Source of the DNA: Heliopora coerulea
Lineage: Eukaryota; Cnidaria; Anthozoa; Scleralcyonacea; Helioporidae
Direction: 5' to 3'
Assembly: GCA_030142905.1 (NCBI GenBank)
Contig: JASJOG010000112.1
Location: forward strand, 970,501-1,034,500
DNA: 64,000 bases
The notes under the pieces are model-generated. The model had not been told where the DNA came from, ran no database searches, and saw only the letters and a program-made list of their open reading frames with translations. The position numbers and the translations under genes were made by a program. Positions 1 through 11,222 of this stretch are shown in pieces (positions within the stretch are counted from its first letter, which is position 1; every line of letters starts with the position of its first letter).

Positions 1-1888
1 TAATCGGCACGAAAAGCCAGTTTTGCACATAGAAGCATCCGCTGTCTCTCTAAGGTGGAAATCTGGAAAAGTTCTTGATGAAGAAAACGAGAATGAAATA
101 CGCCGGAATTCACTGTTTTGGGTCAAAGTCCTGGAACGAATCCTGTCAATCATCTTGACTTTGGCATCGTTAAGTTTAGCTTTCAGGGGGCACCGAGAAG
201 CCGTGTCTGACGGAATATGTGAAGGTGGCAACTTTCTGGGATAGGTTGCATTATTTGTACAATATAATGAAGTCCTTTCCGAAGTTATTTCGCTTCCCGC
301 TAAAGCTACTAAATATCTCAGTGCCAAAATTCAAAATGAGCTAATTAGTGTTCTTGCAAATGCGGTAACGCCACCACTTGTCAAAAGGATCAACGATGCA
401 CCATTTTGGTCTGTTATTTTGAATTCAGCTAGTGATATCTCACGGGTGGACCAACTGAGCGTTGTCGTTAGGTGGGTACAGGTTGAGGGTGAAGACTGTA
501 GGGTGGTTAAGAGTTTCATGGGTTTTGTTAAATTAAATGATGCAAAGGCAGAGGGTATAGCTTCTACTGCGAAGGAGTTTCTTGAAGGACTTGGTTTGTC
601 TTTTTGTAAGATAAGAGGTCAAGGGTATGATGGAGCTAGTGTAATGAGCGGGATTCACACTGGTGTGCAAAGTTTAATTAGAGAGATAATCCAATCTCCG
701 GTTCCATTCTTACACTGTGGTTATCACAACTTGAATTTAGTAATAAATGATGCGGTTAGCTCAATACAGGAGAATGAAAGTTTCTTTAGGCTATTAGGTG
801 AAGTATTTAATTTCTTTGGGTCATCGTTGAATAGGTGGGATTAACTTAGAATCCATGCTGCTCGCGGATCTCTCACTTTGAAGAAATTATGTGTAACAAG
901 GTAGTCTTCGCGAATAGATGCAGTTCGTGCCGTACGCAAGAGATATCGAGACATTATGAAGATTCTAACACGACTGTCTTTAACATGGACAAATAAAAAA
1001 GAAAGGGACGAGGCTAGATGTCTTAAGGAAAAATTAGACAGTTATGAATTTGTATTATTTATCGTTATTTGGGAACGAATTCTCCACGCAATAACCTCCA
1101 CTTCACGTAAAATGCAGTCTCCTAAAGTTGATCTCAGTTGTTGCAAGGCTCTTAAGCTGCTCTCTTTCAGAACTAATAATTCTACGAGACTCTTGGGACT
1201 GTGGTGCTAACAGCTTTTGCATTGGCCAAATCATGGGATGCTGCCCTCCATTTTAAACAAAAGAGAAAAAGAAAGGTCGAGGTTTTTGGATGAATTGTGT
1301 GATGACGAAAATATAGATAATCCTGAACAAGCGTTTAAAGTGAATGTCTTTTATAAAACAGTAGATACAGCTTTAATGCAACTGCGGCAAAGATTTGACG
1401 GTCAAGACATGCTAACGTCCACGTTTAACATTTTATTTCCCAAAAGTATGGTAAAGGCTACTCAGGAAGACCTTTTAAGAGCTTCGTCGGCAATACTGAG
1501 TGAATATCCAACTGATTTTACCGAAGACTTGGAATCAGAACTCAGATCGTTTGTTAACGAATTTAGAAAAGAAATTAAAGAAAAAGATTGTGTCTTGGAT
1601 GTGATAAAATTGATGCTTGAAAGTCGCGTCACTTCGTCGTTTCCTATGGTGTACAAGCTACTCGTTCTCTTCGTTTCAATCCCGGCAACTGTAGCATCGG
1701 CAGAGCGGTCTTTTTCCAAACTAAAGCTTATTAAGACATACCTTAGATCCACAATGAGCCAAGAGAGAGTATATCTCTTGGCTATTCTATCTATTGAAAA
1801 TGCTGAGGCCAGATCAATTGATAAGAAGGAATTGATTAACAGTTTTGCAAGTCTCAATGCACGTAGGTGCAACCAATTTGGCTTGTAA
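1..1888 (+). pseudogene. Decayed hAT transposase (ZMYM1/DUF4371-like)
   Basis: Reading pieces in several frames together resemble the long hAT-derived transposases annotated as zinc finger MYM-type protein 1-like. The first part (to about 842) holds the DUF4371-like segment, including a GQGYDGASVMSG motif followed by HCGYHNLNLVI, typical of the hAT catalytic region. A second piece lies at about 956-1210. The third (about 1217-1888) ends with the hAT C-terminal dimerisation region, seen as the ATVASAERSFSKLK motif and the following LRSTMSQERV. Stops at about 241 and 842 and frame changes near 900-960 and 1210-1260 separate the pieces, so it cannot make an intact protein. The N-terminus lies outside the window. 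The family call is secure; whether this was an autonomous element or a host-domesticated copy cannot be told. Confidence 0.8.
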
Positions 1889-3300
1889 ATGTAAAGTGTA
1901 AATGTTCGGTTTTATATTGCCCATTTGGACATATTCTCAGACAGTGGACACTGTGTCATGCAGTCTCCGGTTGACATAAATGTAGCTTAAATACTTTGTC
2001 CTGTTTGTTTTAAATGTCATATTTCAAAAGAAATATAATTGTCATTGTATTTTTTCATTGCTAGCTGCCTATTATGTAAAAATAGCATTTATGTTAGTAG
2101 CTCTGTTGTATAGTAATTCATTACTTTGGTTCAACATGACTATCAGAATTATCTCTGTACATTTACTAGATCTTGCACATGCCACGTTAGTGTTAATATC
2201 TACATGTTATTGTTTTCCATTTTCCTTATCTTTCATCAAATAGATGATTTTATGTGTATTGGGAAGGTTCAGTTGCAAATGTAATATCTTTTTATCTGAT
2301 TCAGATTTCAGATTCTATAACCTCTAGCAGTCCATTGAAGTCTTGAAATATATGTCTAAGCTGAGGGGGGTCGGAGGCTCCCGAGCAAAATTCTCCTAAG
2401 GGCCCCCACTAGCTCCATTACGCCACTGGCTCAAAGATTACGCGGAAATGACCTAGGTTTGTTGCAATTGGGCTGACTGTATACCCTTGTAAACCAACAT
2501 TAAAAAGACCTATAAAATACCATTGAAAAAATTTATGTTAAGGGCTACAGGCCCTAAATTAAAAATTGTTCTGTTAGTCAGTTTTATTAGCTGACACCAA
2601 CACACTGCCCACTCTAAATCAATTACCGCACAAATGGACAGTGTTGTTCTTTTATTTTAAACGCTGAAATCCAACAAATCAAGGTTGTTGTAACATTTGG
2701 TAAAAAAAAAAACACATCATCTACTAATCAGACTGGTTTAAAGGTGCTAGATTTCGTCACAGAAGCATTGCACTAAATATACGTCAAGGAATTAACTGAA
2801 ATCTTCCTTGTCAAATGTCAATTGTCTTAATTTTTTGCAGTTAACCGGCAATTACATATAACCCCAATGAGTCTGAATCTTTTGTGATACCTAACAAGGT
2901 GCTCTTCAGTTATCGCTCCTCACCCTAACTTGAAAAAGCCCTCACCACGCTCCCATGGCAACAAACTAACAAAACACAAAACATACACGCAGCTAGTTCC
3001 GTTGATTTCCGACTTTGGTTTCACATCTTTACACAGAACCTTGATTGGACAGTTGATACGATTAAAAGACGTTGCTTGAAACGACAAACTTCTCTGTACT
3101 TGACATTATTTTCTAATTTCAGTTATCGCGCAGGTCATGCTCTTAATTTTAAACATTTGGAAATATCTGCATATTTTATGAATTCGTAACAATTAATACT
3201 ATTTTCTTTGAACTTTTCCTATACTTCAAGGACATCGAATAAACGGGTTTACAATTGTTCAAAATCATTACAAAAAAGAGAACTAATCCATAAGAATCAT
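1889..3300. other. Non-coding flank of hAT remnant
   Basis: No credible reading frame is present; stops are dense in all frames. The first few hundred bases may be the 3' untranslated part of the hAT element. A fragment of a hAT-type MITE lies at about 2345-2434. From about 2900 onward the sequence is less repetitive and could hold the promoter of the gene beginning at 3403; a reverse CCAAT motif (GATTGG) occurs near 3044-3053, but nothing more specific can be claimed. Confidence 0.4.
2345..2434 (-). repeat. Fragment of CAGTGGCGTAA hAT MITE
   Basis: The segment ends in TTACGCCACTGG, and its reverse complement matches the left part of the MITEs at 34559, 45184 and 54656 (CAGTGGCGTAACG, then GGGGCCCTTAGGAGA). 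Only one end is recognisable, so it is a truncated copy. Confidence 0.5.
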
Positions 3301-3402
3301 CACGACGTATACGAGATGATGGCTCTCGGCAAGAGAAACATTTCTTAAAGTAAAGACGCTGATTTCAAAGGATTAATCGATAAATAGATGACAAAATGAA
3401 GA

Positions 3403-3457
3403 ATGACCAGCATACAATCTTCTAAAATGTCGCAAGCGTCCCTAAGCAAGGATGAAG
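3403..3457 (+). CDS. Candidate first coding exon of the kinase/death-domain gene
   Basis: An ATG with A at -3 opens 18 codons (MTSIQSSKMSQASLSKDE) and one extra base before a strong donor, GAAG|GTAAGC. The exon ends in phase 1, which matches the acceptor of the kinase exon at 11223; joining them makes a GAA codon and keeps the kinase frame open. Three short upstream reading frames precede it (starting at about 3315, 3388 and 3396), which could dampen translation or mean that the true start lies elsewhere. The second in-frame ATG (codon 9) also has a good context. The peptide has no recognisable domain and no signal peptide. The assignment rests on phase and splice-site quality only. The intron to the next exon is about 7.8 kb and contains the BEL/Pao element. 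Confidence 0.45.
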
Positions 3458-4166
3458 GTAAGCTATTTAGTAGTTGGAAAACTATCTGGTCGTTTAGATA
3501 AAGCTCACGTTTTTGGAAATAGCAAATATAGCACGATTAAGCATTTTTCTGAAAATTCTTTACATCCTAGCAAGTTTTGAACGTCATTTTTGTAACCAGC
3601 ATGAAAAAAAATTTTTCTTAAGATATACACTGATGCTTTTCTTAAATTTTGCCTTCAAAAGATTATTTTCTTACATGCCTCTTTGTAGAGTAAAGTTCTC
3701 ACAAATGATAAAGTGGTCATGAGGTGTAATCAACGTACACATTCATCTGTAATCATTTCGCTGTGAGCTGAATTTTAATGAGCTGCTACCGACACTTACT
3801 TTGTAGAGGTCTTATATGTACGTACATGCGTTGATGGCCGACGATGGAACGATGATTACTCATCATCATTCCTGCTGGATTGAATGAATTCAGTTTGTTG
3901 GCTACTTGTGTCATATTTTTGTCTTGATCGACAAAATCGGCAAAATGAGAGAAAATGATTTATCTTTTAACAATCTTTGCATGAAGTAAATGGTTTGTTG
4001 AATCCCGGACATTCGCTATATTCGTCCTCACTTCCACAATATTTAAAATCTTTAATCAGCTCTCGGCGATGTTAACTTACCTATCTTGATGATCACGTCG
4101 AAGATCAAACTTCAGATGATGACGACTTACTATTGACGAAATTAATGCTCCTTTCAAGCTCTGAAG
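3458..4166. other. Intronic sequence, nothing recognised
   Basis: AT-rich sequence without a supported gene. A 69-codon frame at 3513-3722 is low-complexity and resembles no family. This stretch is the start of the proposed first intron. Confidence 0.35.
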
Positions 4167-4417
4167 CCTGGTTCCCATATATCGCTGAGATCATTGCGAT
4201 CGCTCAGAGTAAAAAGATATCCACTGCAATCGCAGAGGTCATATGGAAACCATGAACTCAGCAATCCTGGCGATTACAATAGTAGGGACTGCAATCGAGG
4301 AGATAGAAAACTTTCTATCTTTGCGATCACAATCGTTGGGATCACGAGGAGCATGGTTTCCATATGATCGCTGCGATCACTGAGTCAATTTTTTTGAGTC
4401 ACTATATGGAAGCCAGG
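4167..4417. mobile_element. MITE-like foldback repeat with CCTGG ends
   Basis: The ends are CCTGGTTCCCATAT and, in inverse orientation, ATATGGAAGCCAGG. Inside, variants of TGCGATCGCTCAG, ATATGGAAACCATG and TTTCCATATGATCGC recur in both orientations, so the 251-bp unit can fold on itself. There is no coding capacity. The superfamily is not clear and the target duplication could not be fixed. Confidence 0.6.
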
Positions 4418-4725
4418 GTTAAGGTTCCTTTCATTTCACTTGTTTCGCGTTATCTGTAAAGTTTTTTCCCGAAGCAACCACTTCGCACTTTCTTACACTG
4501 TACACCAACCGGAAGAATTACTTCATCACTGATCAGACATATGTTCAGCCCGACAAACGCACATCGTTCACTTCGAGACTTCAACGCCTCAACACAGAAA
4601 ACGTCTTTCTCTTTTCATTTTCTTACAAAAACGGCAATTTTTAGTCGTAACCATACTAAGGAGGAACAGCCAAAATGACAAAGGAAAGAGAACTCGCAAC
4701 TTTTTTCCCGTCTACCATAAGTTGC

Positions 4726-4920
4726 CATGTCGGAGACTGGGACATAATTAATATAGTATAGCGATGACACGCCTTGATTGACAGATCATGGCTCGCTGAG
4801 ATTGTGTTACCGTTGTTATCGTAGTGTGTGGGAAAGTGAATATATATAAGTGACCGTGATTTAATATACGAATAAAACATCGAAAATAAATCGACGCCGT
4901 ATCCGCAGATGAATCCCTCT
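4726..4920 (+). repeat. 5' LTR of BEL/Pao element
   Basis: Matches the 3' LTR over its whole length. It contains a TATA-like run (ATATATATAAG near 4838-4848) and an AATAAA signal near 4871, consistent with promoter and polyadenylation functions. The terminal bases are CA...CT where the 3' copy reads TG...CA, so the canonical ends have mutated here. Confidence 0.88.
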
Positions 4921-4944
4921 TAGTAAAGGGCAATTTACTAAACG

Positions 4945-4964
4945 TGGCACCTCCGACGGGATCG
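4945..4964 (+). promoter_or_regulatory. Candidate primer-binding site
   Basis: TGGCACCTCCGACGGGATCG begins with TGG, and its reverse complement resembles a tRNA 3' end (T-loop-like CGATCC, then CCA). It lies about 24 bases downstream of the LTR, farther than usual. The matching tRNA was not identified. Confidence 0.4.
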
Positions 4965-4980
4965 AGATACTACAACGAGA

Positions 4981-6228
4981 ATGGAAGCGAAAGCGACGAG
5001 CGCTACACTTGAGACAAAATTAACACAACTGCGGATCACGACGGAACGTACGCACGAGATTTTGGAGAAGGTCGAAGAAGAAGCTATTACTTGCCACCAA
5101 ACGGTTCTTCGGACGATCGTCAACGACGTTGAGAACCTGCGCCTTGCCGTTGAAGCCGAGAAAATCGCCGAGAAAGAGGACCTTACCGAATGGAACGCCG
5201 AGATAAACAAGCTAGCCGACGCAGACAGTCACATCCGAGCGACGAAACAGTGGTTAGAAGACAACCGGAGAAAACAGCAAACGGCTGAGCGTGAGGAGAA
5301 ACTACAATTCGAAATGAAGCTTATGGAGACGAAGCTGAAACTCCAAGCCGAGTACGAAACCGGAAAGAAAGGTGAGAGGTCTTCGCAGTCTAATGAAAAT
5401 ATGATTGGTATGCAGGCGAAATTGCCAAAACTAGTAATTTCGAAATTCAACGGCGAATACTTGGATTGGGCACGATTTTGGGGTCAATTCACTGAGAACA
5501 TTGACAAAACCGCAGTCCCTCCTATCACCAAGTTTGCCTACCTTCGCGAATTGCTCAGTGCCAAGGTGAAACACTCAGTCGAAGCGTTGCCCTTCACACC
5601 GGAAGGATATAACTGCGCCAAAACAATCCTTCAAGAAAGGTATGGCAAACAATCGGAGATAGTGAAAGCCTGCACGCGAGAGATTCTGGACCTACACGTG
5701 ATCTATAATGCCGATCCTAAGAAAATTCACGACTTCAGTGAGAAGCTCATGTATTGCGTGCAAGCCTTAGAAACCCTTAAGAAATTTGATCAGGTCAACG
5801 GGGCGGTATCATTGACCCTTGAGAAGTTGCCAGGAATTCGCGGTGATTTACTCCGAACCGACCCTGACTGGGAAAAGTGGGATTTCGCAAGGCTTGCCGA
5901 AGCGCTCAAGCAATGGACCAGAAGAAACCCGGTCGATGCGAAGAGACAGGAACGAGATCGAAACCATCCAAACAACAGACGGAGAGACAATTTGTTTCAC
6001 GCCTTTCATCACGGAGTAAAACCACGTGGGTGTATTTACTGCGATGACAACGCTCACAAAGCTAATCACTGCTCGAAGGTGACGTCGGTGACAGAACGCA
6101 AACAAATACTAGCCAAGAAACGATTGTGTTTCAATTGCGCATCAGGGAACCACAAAACTTCGGAATGCAAGAGTAAAACGTCCTGTCAGAAGTGTGACAG
6201 CAGACATCACACATCCATCAGTGAATGA
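4981..6228 (+). pseudogene. gag: BEL/Pao gag with three zinc knuckles
   Basis: A 415-codon open frame starts with ATG 60 bases after the LTR. Residues about 1-145 are charged and predicted to form coiled coil. Residues about 148-330 match the DUF1759 gag region of BEL/Pao elements (LPKLVISKFNGEYLDWARF motif at its start). The C-terminus has CCHC-type knuckles beginning at Cys351 and Cys383 and a third Cys/His cluster at Cys402, expected to bind genomic RNA. The frame ends at a TGA at 6226; the sequence after it continues in the same frame with family-like residues to about 6300, so the TGA is probably a disabling stop in a once-continuous gag-pol frame. The product would be a structural particle protein. 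Confidence 0.85.
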
Positions 6229-6302
6229 AAAGAGTCCAGACCTACAGAAACTCCCGAGGACAAAAGGGTGCTGTTGACCACATGTGAGAGAGAAGTGAAG
6301 GA

Positions 6303-7553
6303 GTCTTTCCTGTTGTCGTCGTCGATGTCAATGGTCTTCGAGTTCGCGCACTGATCGACTCAGGAGCCGGAAGCTCGTATGTATCAGCGAAGTTAATTGA
6401 GCTGCTCGAAGTGAAACCAACGAAAATCGAAACGAAAAACATCGACATGCTGATGACGTCAAAGGTAGCGAAACTCGGAGTTTATGACTTGGAATTTCAG
6501 TCAATCGACCACCAATTCACTCTACCCGTGCGAGCGACGAAAGTGAACAAGACGGAGTTGTTGTTCATAAACAACCCGAATTATGACGTACTGATCAAGA
6601 GATACCCGCACCTAAAGGGTGTAACTGTGAACGATGATGAGACCAAAGCGTCGCTTTCTATTCACGCAGTACTCGGAAGTGGAGAATACGCGAAGATAAA
6701 AACCAAAACACAGCCGCGCATCGGAGCCGCGAACGCACCCATTGCCGAGCTAACCAAATTCGGATGGTTTTTGATGTCACATGGGGCAGAGTTCCACAAC
6801 AACGTGATGATGTTGACCCAGACGTCCCAAGCCGATTATGAAGAGCTATGCCGACTGGACGTTCTTGGCCTGCGAGACGCGCCAGAACACGACCAATCAG
6901 TTGTCTTCGACGAATTCAAGGAACATCTGACTCGCTCTAGTAAAAGCTGGTACGAAACCACGTTGCCGTGGAAAGCAAACCACGCGGATCTACCAACGAA
7001 TGAGAAAGGCAGTCTGAAACGCGTCCGAAACCTGAACCGAAACCTGAACCGACGGCTTGAACGAGAAGGTATCGCCGACCAGTATGATGGCATCATACGA
7101 GAGCAGTTAGTCGAGGGAGTCATCGAGGACGCACCCCCCGTTCCACAGTCTAAGGAGTTCTACACCCCGCATAAGTGCGTGATACGGAAGTCGGCGGAGA
7201 CGACAAAGATGCGGATCGTCTACGACGCCTCTGCGCGAGCCACACCTGATTCACCGTCGCTGAACGACTGCCTACATGCGGGGCCAACCCTGCAAAACAT
7301 GTTGTGGGACGTGCTGGTCCGGCAGAAAAGTTACCCGGTTGTGATCTCAGGCGACATCAAGAAAGCGTTTCTACAAATTCGGGTCCGGGAATGCGAAAGA
7401 GATGTTCTGCGATTCCATTGGCGGCCACATGCAGATGCAGAGATCGAAACGTATCGGTTCACTCGGGTGTTGTTCGGTCTTGCCCCGTCACCGTTCTTCC
7501 TAGGGGGGAGTCCTCTAGTGTCACTTAGATACGTGGGCGAAAAAGTATCCTGA
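6303..7553 (+). pseudogene. pol: BEL/Pao protease and N-terminal reverse transcriptase
   Basis: This frame is shifted relative to gag; the change lies near 6300. The retropepsin active site LIDSGAGSSYVS is visible with its catalytic Asp codon at 6357-6359. Reverse transcriptase follows: a HKCVIRKSAETTKMRIVYDAS segment and the first catalytic Asp in SGDIKKAFLQI (codon 7353-7355). After FGLAPSPFF near 7500 the frame leaves the family pattern, and the next matching residues occur in another frame from about 7547, so bases have been lost or altered between these points. The first displayed ATG at 6411 is internal and is not a natural start. Confidence 0.85.
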
Positions 7554-8877
7554 GGAAGCTGAGAGACTGAGGCGGTGTCTCTATGTGGACGGTATCTTGA
7601 CTGGTGGCCAAGACGCCGAACAAGCACAGAATCGCAAGGCAACTGCCACGGAAATCATGAGTGACGCCAAGTTCGAGTTACACAAATGGAACTCGAATCT
7701 ACCGGAGCTAGAAGATCGTTCTCGACCGACGCAGAACGAGGAGCAGTCGTTCGCTAAACAGCAGCTCCAAGTCCTTCCCAACGAATCAAAACTGTTGGGG
7801 GTGAAGTGGGACAAGGCCAGAGACACCATGGCAGTAGAATTCCCAACGACTGCAAGTGCCATAACGAAACGCGAACTGCTGAGGAAGTTAGCGAAAATCT
7901 ATGACCCCCTTGGTTTGGTTTCTCGCACGACGCTTCAGGGCAAACTCATCTATCGCAACGTTTGCGATGAAAAGGTAGCCTGGGATGCCGCCCTTCCAGA
8001 GAGACTTCAACTACAATGGGAGAAGTTTGAGCAGTCACTACCACTGCAGATATCAACGCCAAGGTCGATAGTACCTTATCAGCAACCTGGCCACTCCGTT
8101 CAGCTCCACGCATTCGGAGATGCTTCGATTCATGGTGTTGGCGCTGCGGTGTATTCAGTCGTTCACCAGCAAGACGGGGTCACACAAACCCTGGTTACAG
8201 CCAAATCTCGCCTGGCTAAGAGAGGTCTAACCATTCCCCGACTAGAGTTGGTAGCCGCCCACATGGCGTCTAATCTGGTCATCAACGTGCGCAACACACT
8301 GAGTTATCTACCTCCGCCTACAATTTACGGCTGGTTAGACAGTACCGTGGCCCTCCATTGGATTCTGGGGGACGGACAGTATCGACAGTTCGTGGCCAAC
8401 AGAGTGAAGAAAATGCGGGAGCGTCCTGAAATCCAGTGGAGGTACGTACCAACTGGGCAGAATCCTGCAGACGTGGCGAGCCGAGGTGGGGAAGTAACCA
8501 GTTCAACGCTGTGGTGGAGAGGTCCAGAGTGGCTTCAAAACCCCAAACAATGGCCGGAAAGTCCAGTCACAGAGAAGACTCTTGCCTCCGAAACCGAAGC
8601 AAAAGTCACTAAAGAACGATTAAACGTAGCGAGACAGCAACGCCATGAACCAGAAAACAACGACGGGTTTGAGCACCTCCTTAAACGTCATGACCTTCGT
8701 CGAGAACTGCGCGTCCTTTTCTGGGTACGTCGTTTCACTGTGGACCGAAATCGAAAAGGGCCTCTGACGAGTGAAGATCTCCGTGAGACAAGAAGCTGGT
8801 GGATAAAAAGAGTACAGGCTCTCAAGATTCCCAGAAACCACAGTTCGATCAAACTAGGAGAGCACTCAATCTTGTAG
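7547..8877 (+). pseudogene. pol: BEL/Pao reverse transcriptase C-part and RNase H
   Basis: The segment opens with the palm end of reverse transcriptase. The catalytic YVDD box reads YVDG (codons 7582-7593): the second metal-binding Asp is Gly, which should abolish polymerase activity. The RNase H domain follows from about 8095, with HAFGDAS at its start, LELVAAH in the middle and a late WLDSTVAL segment, ending near YVPTGQNPADVASRG. A frame break near 8815-8830 separates it from integrase; the ORF end at 8877 is an artefact of that shift. Confidence 0.85.
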
Positions 8878-9608
8878 CAAACCAAGAAGGCGTTCTCGAG
8901 TGTCACGGCAGAATCCAGGGGAAGTATCCGGTCTATCTTCCTGCAAATGCCTTGTTTACAAGAAAGCTGGTGCAACAAGTCCACGTCGAAACCCTACACG
9001 GGGGAATTTCATTAACCATGGCGGCGGTCCGTGAAACCTACTGGATTCCAACCCTAAGGAAAGTCGTTAAGTCTGTCCGGTCCGCATGTTGGGGCTGCAA
9101 ACGCTTCCGAGCCATACAAGTAGCCAAACCAAGTCCGAGAAAGTTACCTACAGATCGAACTGAGGGAGGAGCTGCCTTTGAAGTTACTGGTACTGATTTT
9201 GCCGGTCCAATTCGATACAAGCTGTCTCGATCGCGTAAAGGGAAGGCCTATCTAGTCATCTTCTCGTGCAGCCTATCCAGGGCTGTACATCTGGAATTAG
9301 TCCCCAACATGGAAGCGACAACCTTCATACCATGCCTCAAGCGACTCATCGCAAGACGAGGAAGACCCAGAGTTATCTATTCCGATAACGGTTCCTCGTT
9401 GGTCAAAACGGCCAAGTGGTTGGAACAGGTCCGGAAAGACGAACGGGTTCAAGGGTTACTGCAGCAGTTTGACATCGGTTGGAAATTCTACCTAAGTCGT
9501 GCCCCTTGGTGTGGTGGGCAGTACGAGCGACTCATCGGTGTAATTAAGTGCGCATTATTTAAGGTGATCGGGGAGGCACGCTTACCTGGTCCGAACTCAG
9601 CGAAGTAA
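8820..9608 (+). pseudogene. pol: BEL/Pao integrase
   Basis: The H2C2 zinc-binding region (HVETLHGG ... CWGCKRF, about 8970-9110) precedes a DDE core. The three acidic residues are present: Asp in TGTDFAGP (9195-9197), Asp in SDNG (9384-9386) and Glu in GGQYERLIG (9525-9527). The integrase frame breaks near 9600, after which the matching sequence continues in a third frame. The role was insertion of element cDNA. Confidence 0.87.
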
Positions 9609-10170
9609 TACTCGACGTAGAAATCCAGATCAACCGACGCCCCTTAAGCTACATAGAGGACGACATACAGTTGCCCACCTAGACGCCGTCCAGTCTCTTG
9701 TTCCAGCGCACGAACCAGCTGCACGAGGAACAACCATGGCGTGTTGAAGACCGAGATCTTAGAAGGCGCGCGAAGTACTTAATAACTTGCAAGGATTACC
9801 TGTGGAAGAGATGGCAAAAAGAGTACCTAGCGGCACTTAGAGAGTGTCACAACCTCGCTCACAAAGCGAGCAACTTCCAGCCAAGTTCTGGTGATGTGGT
9901 TATAGTGAAAGCTGACAACAAAAACCGTGGAACCTGGCCTCTGGCCATTGTGGACCAAGTCTTTCCGGGAAAAGACGGAGTCGCTCATGCAGTGCAACTG
10001 AAAACTGCTAACGGTATTCTTGAACGTCCGGTGCGATGTTGCTGAGAACGCTGAAGAAACACCACTTAATCCTGACGCTCCGGAGTTTCGCCCAAAATGG
10101 GGTGCAGCTACTGCAGCGAAGCTTCGCATACGACAAATTCAAGACACGGAAGAAGAGGGTTGGTGAGACG
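9609..10170 (+). pseudogene. pol: BEL/Pao integrase C-terminal region
   Basis: After the break near 9600 the sequence reads as an INRRPLSYIEDD segment, has a stop near 9679, then an open stretch to 10045 with the motif LWKRWQKEYLAAL and a GDVVIVKADNKNRGTWPLA segment. This is the DUF5641-type region found after BEL/Pao integrase cores. One further frame change near 10040 is suggested, because the downstream sequence to about 10165 still looks coding. Confidence 0.75.
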
Positions 10171-10314
10171 TGAGAAAGAGATCTCATTCTAGAACGATGA
10201 ACTTTTATTAATTACACTTTAAGCCATTAGGGGACTTTCATTGACTTTAATTGTTCGTTTCTATTTTAATTCAGTCTCGACTAAACATATGCCTCCCTGT
10301 AGGGGAGAGCATAT

Positions 10315-10322
10315 GGGGGGAG
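10315..10322 (+). promoter_or_regulatory. Polypurine tract
   Basis: GGGGGGAG directly abuts the 3' LTR start, where plus-strand priming is expected in LTR retrotransposons. Confidence 0.7.
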
Positions 10323-10517
10323 TGTGTGGGAGACTGGGACATAATTAATATAGTTTAGCGATGACACGCCTTGATTGACAGATCATGGCTCACTGAGATT
10401 GTGTTACCGTTGTTATCGTAATGTGTGGGAGAGTGAATATATGTAAGTGATCATGATTTGATATACAAATAAAACATCGAAAATAAATCGACGCAGTATC
10501 GGCAGTTGAATCCCTCA
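10323..10517 (+). repeat. 3' LTR of BEL/Pao element
   Basis: The copy retains canonical TG...CA ends and is followed by target duplication GTTGC at 10518-10522. It is the same length as the 5' LTR. Confidence 0.9.
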
Positions 10518-10522
10518 GTTGC

Positions 10523-11222
10523 TTTTAGTTCCAAATGTCCAGCTCTTCACTGGGATTTTAAGACACGGGAAACTTCTGAAATTGCAAAATTCAAAGTTTC
10601 AAAATTTAAAACAATAGTGAGTGACGTTTAAGCTCATAACAACTCAGTTAGAAGATGCACATACATGAGTGCTCAAGTCTTATAACAGTATTTAAAATAA
10701 ACTAACATTTTCTGATGGCGAATATAACACATACCACCTCCAAAATCTCAATAATTCGTGAGGAACTCAAAGAAAAGTCACAATCATGTCGTGTCTTTAA
10801 ATGTGATAAACACATGTTGACTTTTCTCCTCAAATTTTTGACCTCAGAAAACAATTTTAAAACATTCTTCGTAAATTAGCATGTCAAAGAGCTCGTCATT
10901 GAAGTTATCTAAAAAACTTGCCGCACATATTTTATCGGATTCGAATCATTCGGCTCCTGCCTCGTGTTTTAAATCCGATAAGACACTACTGCTCGTGTTG
11001 ATAAAATATTACATTCCAAAGTGAATACACCGATAAACGTTCATATCACGAAACATCAGCCCACAGTACGATACGGAATACGCAGAAATGAATCTAGGTT
11101 CGATATAGAAAAAATTTCGTCAATAAGGAGTCAAATTTATTTCTGGGTAGACAATTAAAATTGATGTCTACTACTTCTGAATGTTAATCTGTGCGTATTT
11201 TCCCTTTTTCTCACGTTTCAAG
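10523..11222. other. Intronic sequence before the kinase exon
   Basis: No gene is seen. The last 40 bases form a good splice acceptor: a pyrimidine-rich run followed by TTTCAAG at 11216-11222. Confidence 0.4.

Larger units (their letters stand above)
4726..10517 (+). mobile_element. Full-length degenerate BEL/Pao LTR retrotransposon
   Basis: Two 195-bp LTRs (4726-4920 and 10323-10517) flank gag and pol segments ordered gag, protease, reverse transcriptase, RNase H, integrase, as in BEL/Pao. The element is bounded by a perfect 5-bp target duplication GTTGC (4721-4725 and 10518-10522), the length expected of this group. By hand alignment the LTRs differ at about 16 of 195 sites (about 92% identity), so the insertion is not recent. 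The coding part has one in-frame stop, at least four frame breaks and a lost catalytic aspartate, so the copy is inactive. It sits inside the proposed first intron of the kinase gene, in the same orientation. Confidence 0.93.

Noticed and set aside
1462..1872. 136-codon minus-strand frame
   Set aside because: Complete overlap with the hAT C-terminal domain on the plus strand; a shadow frame.
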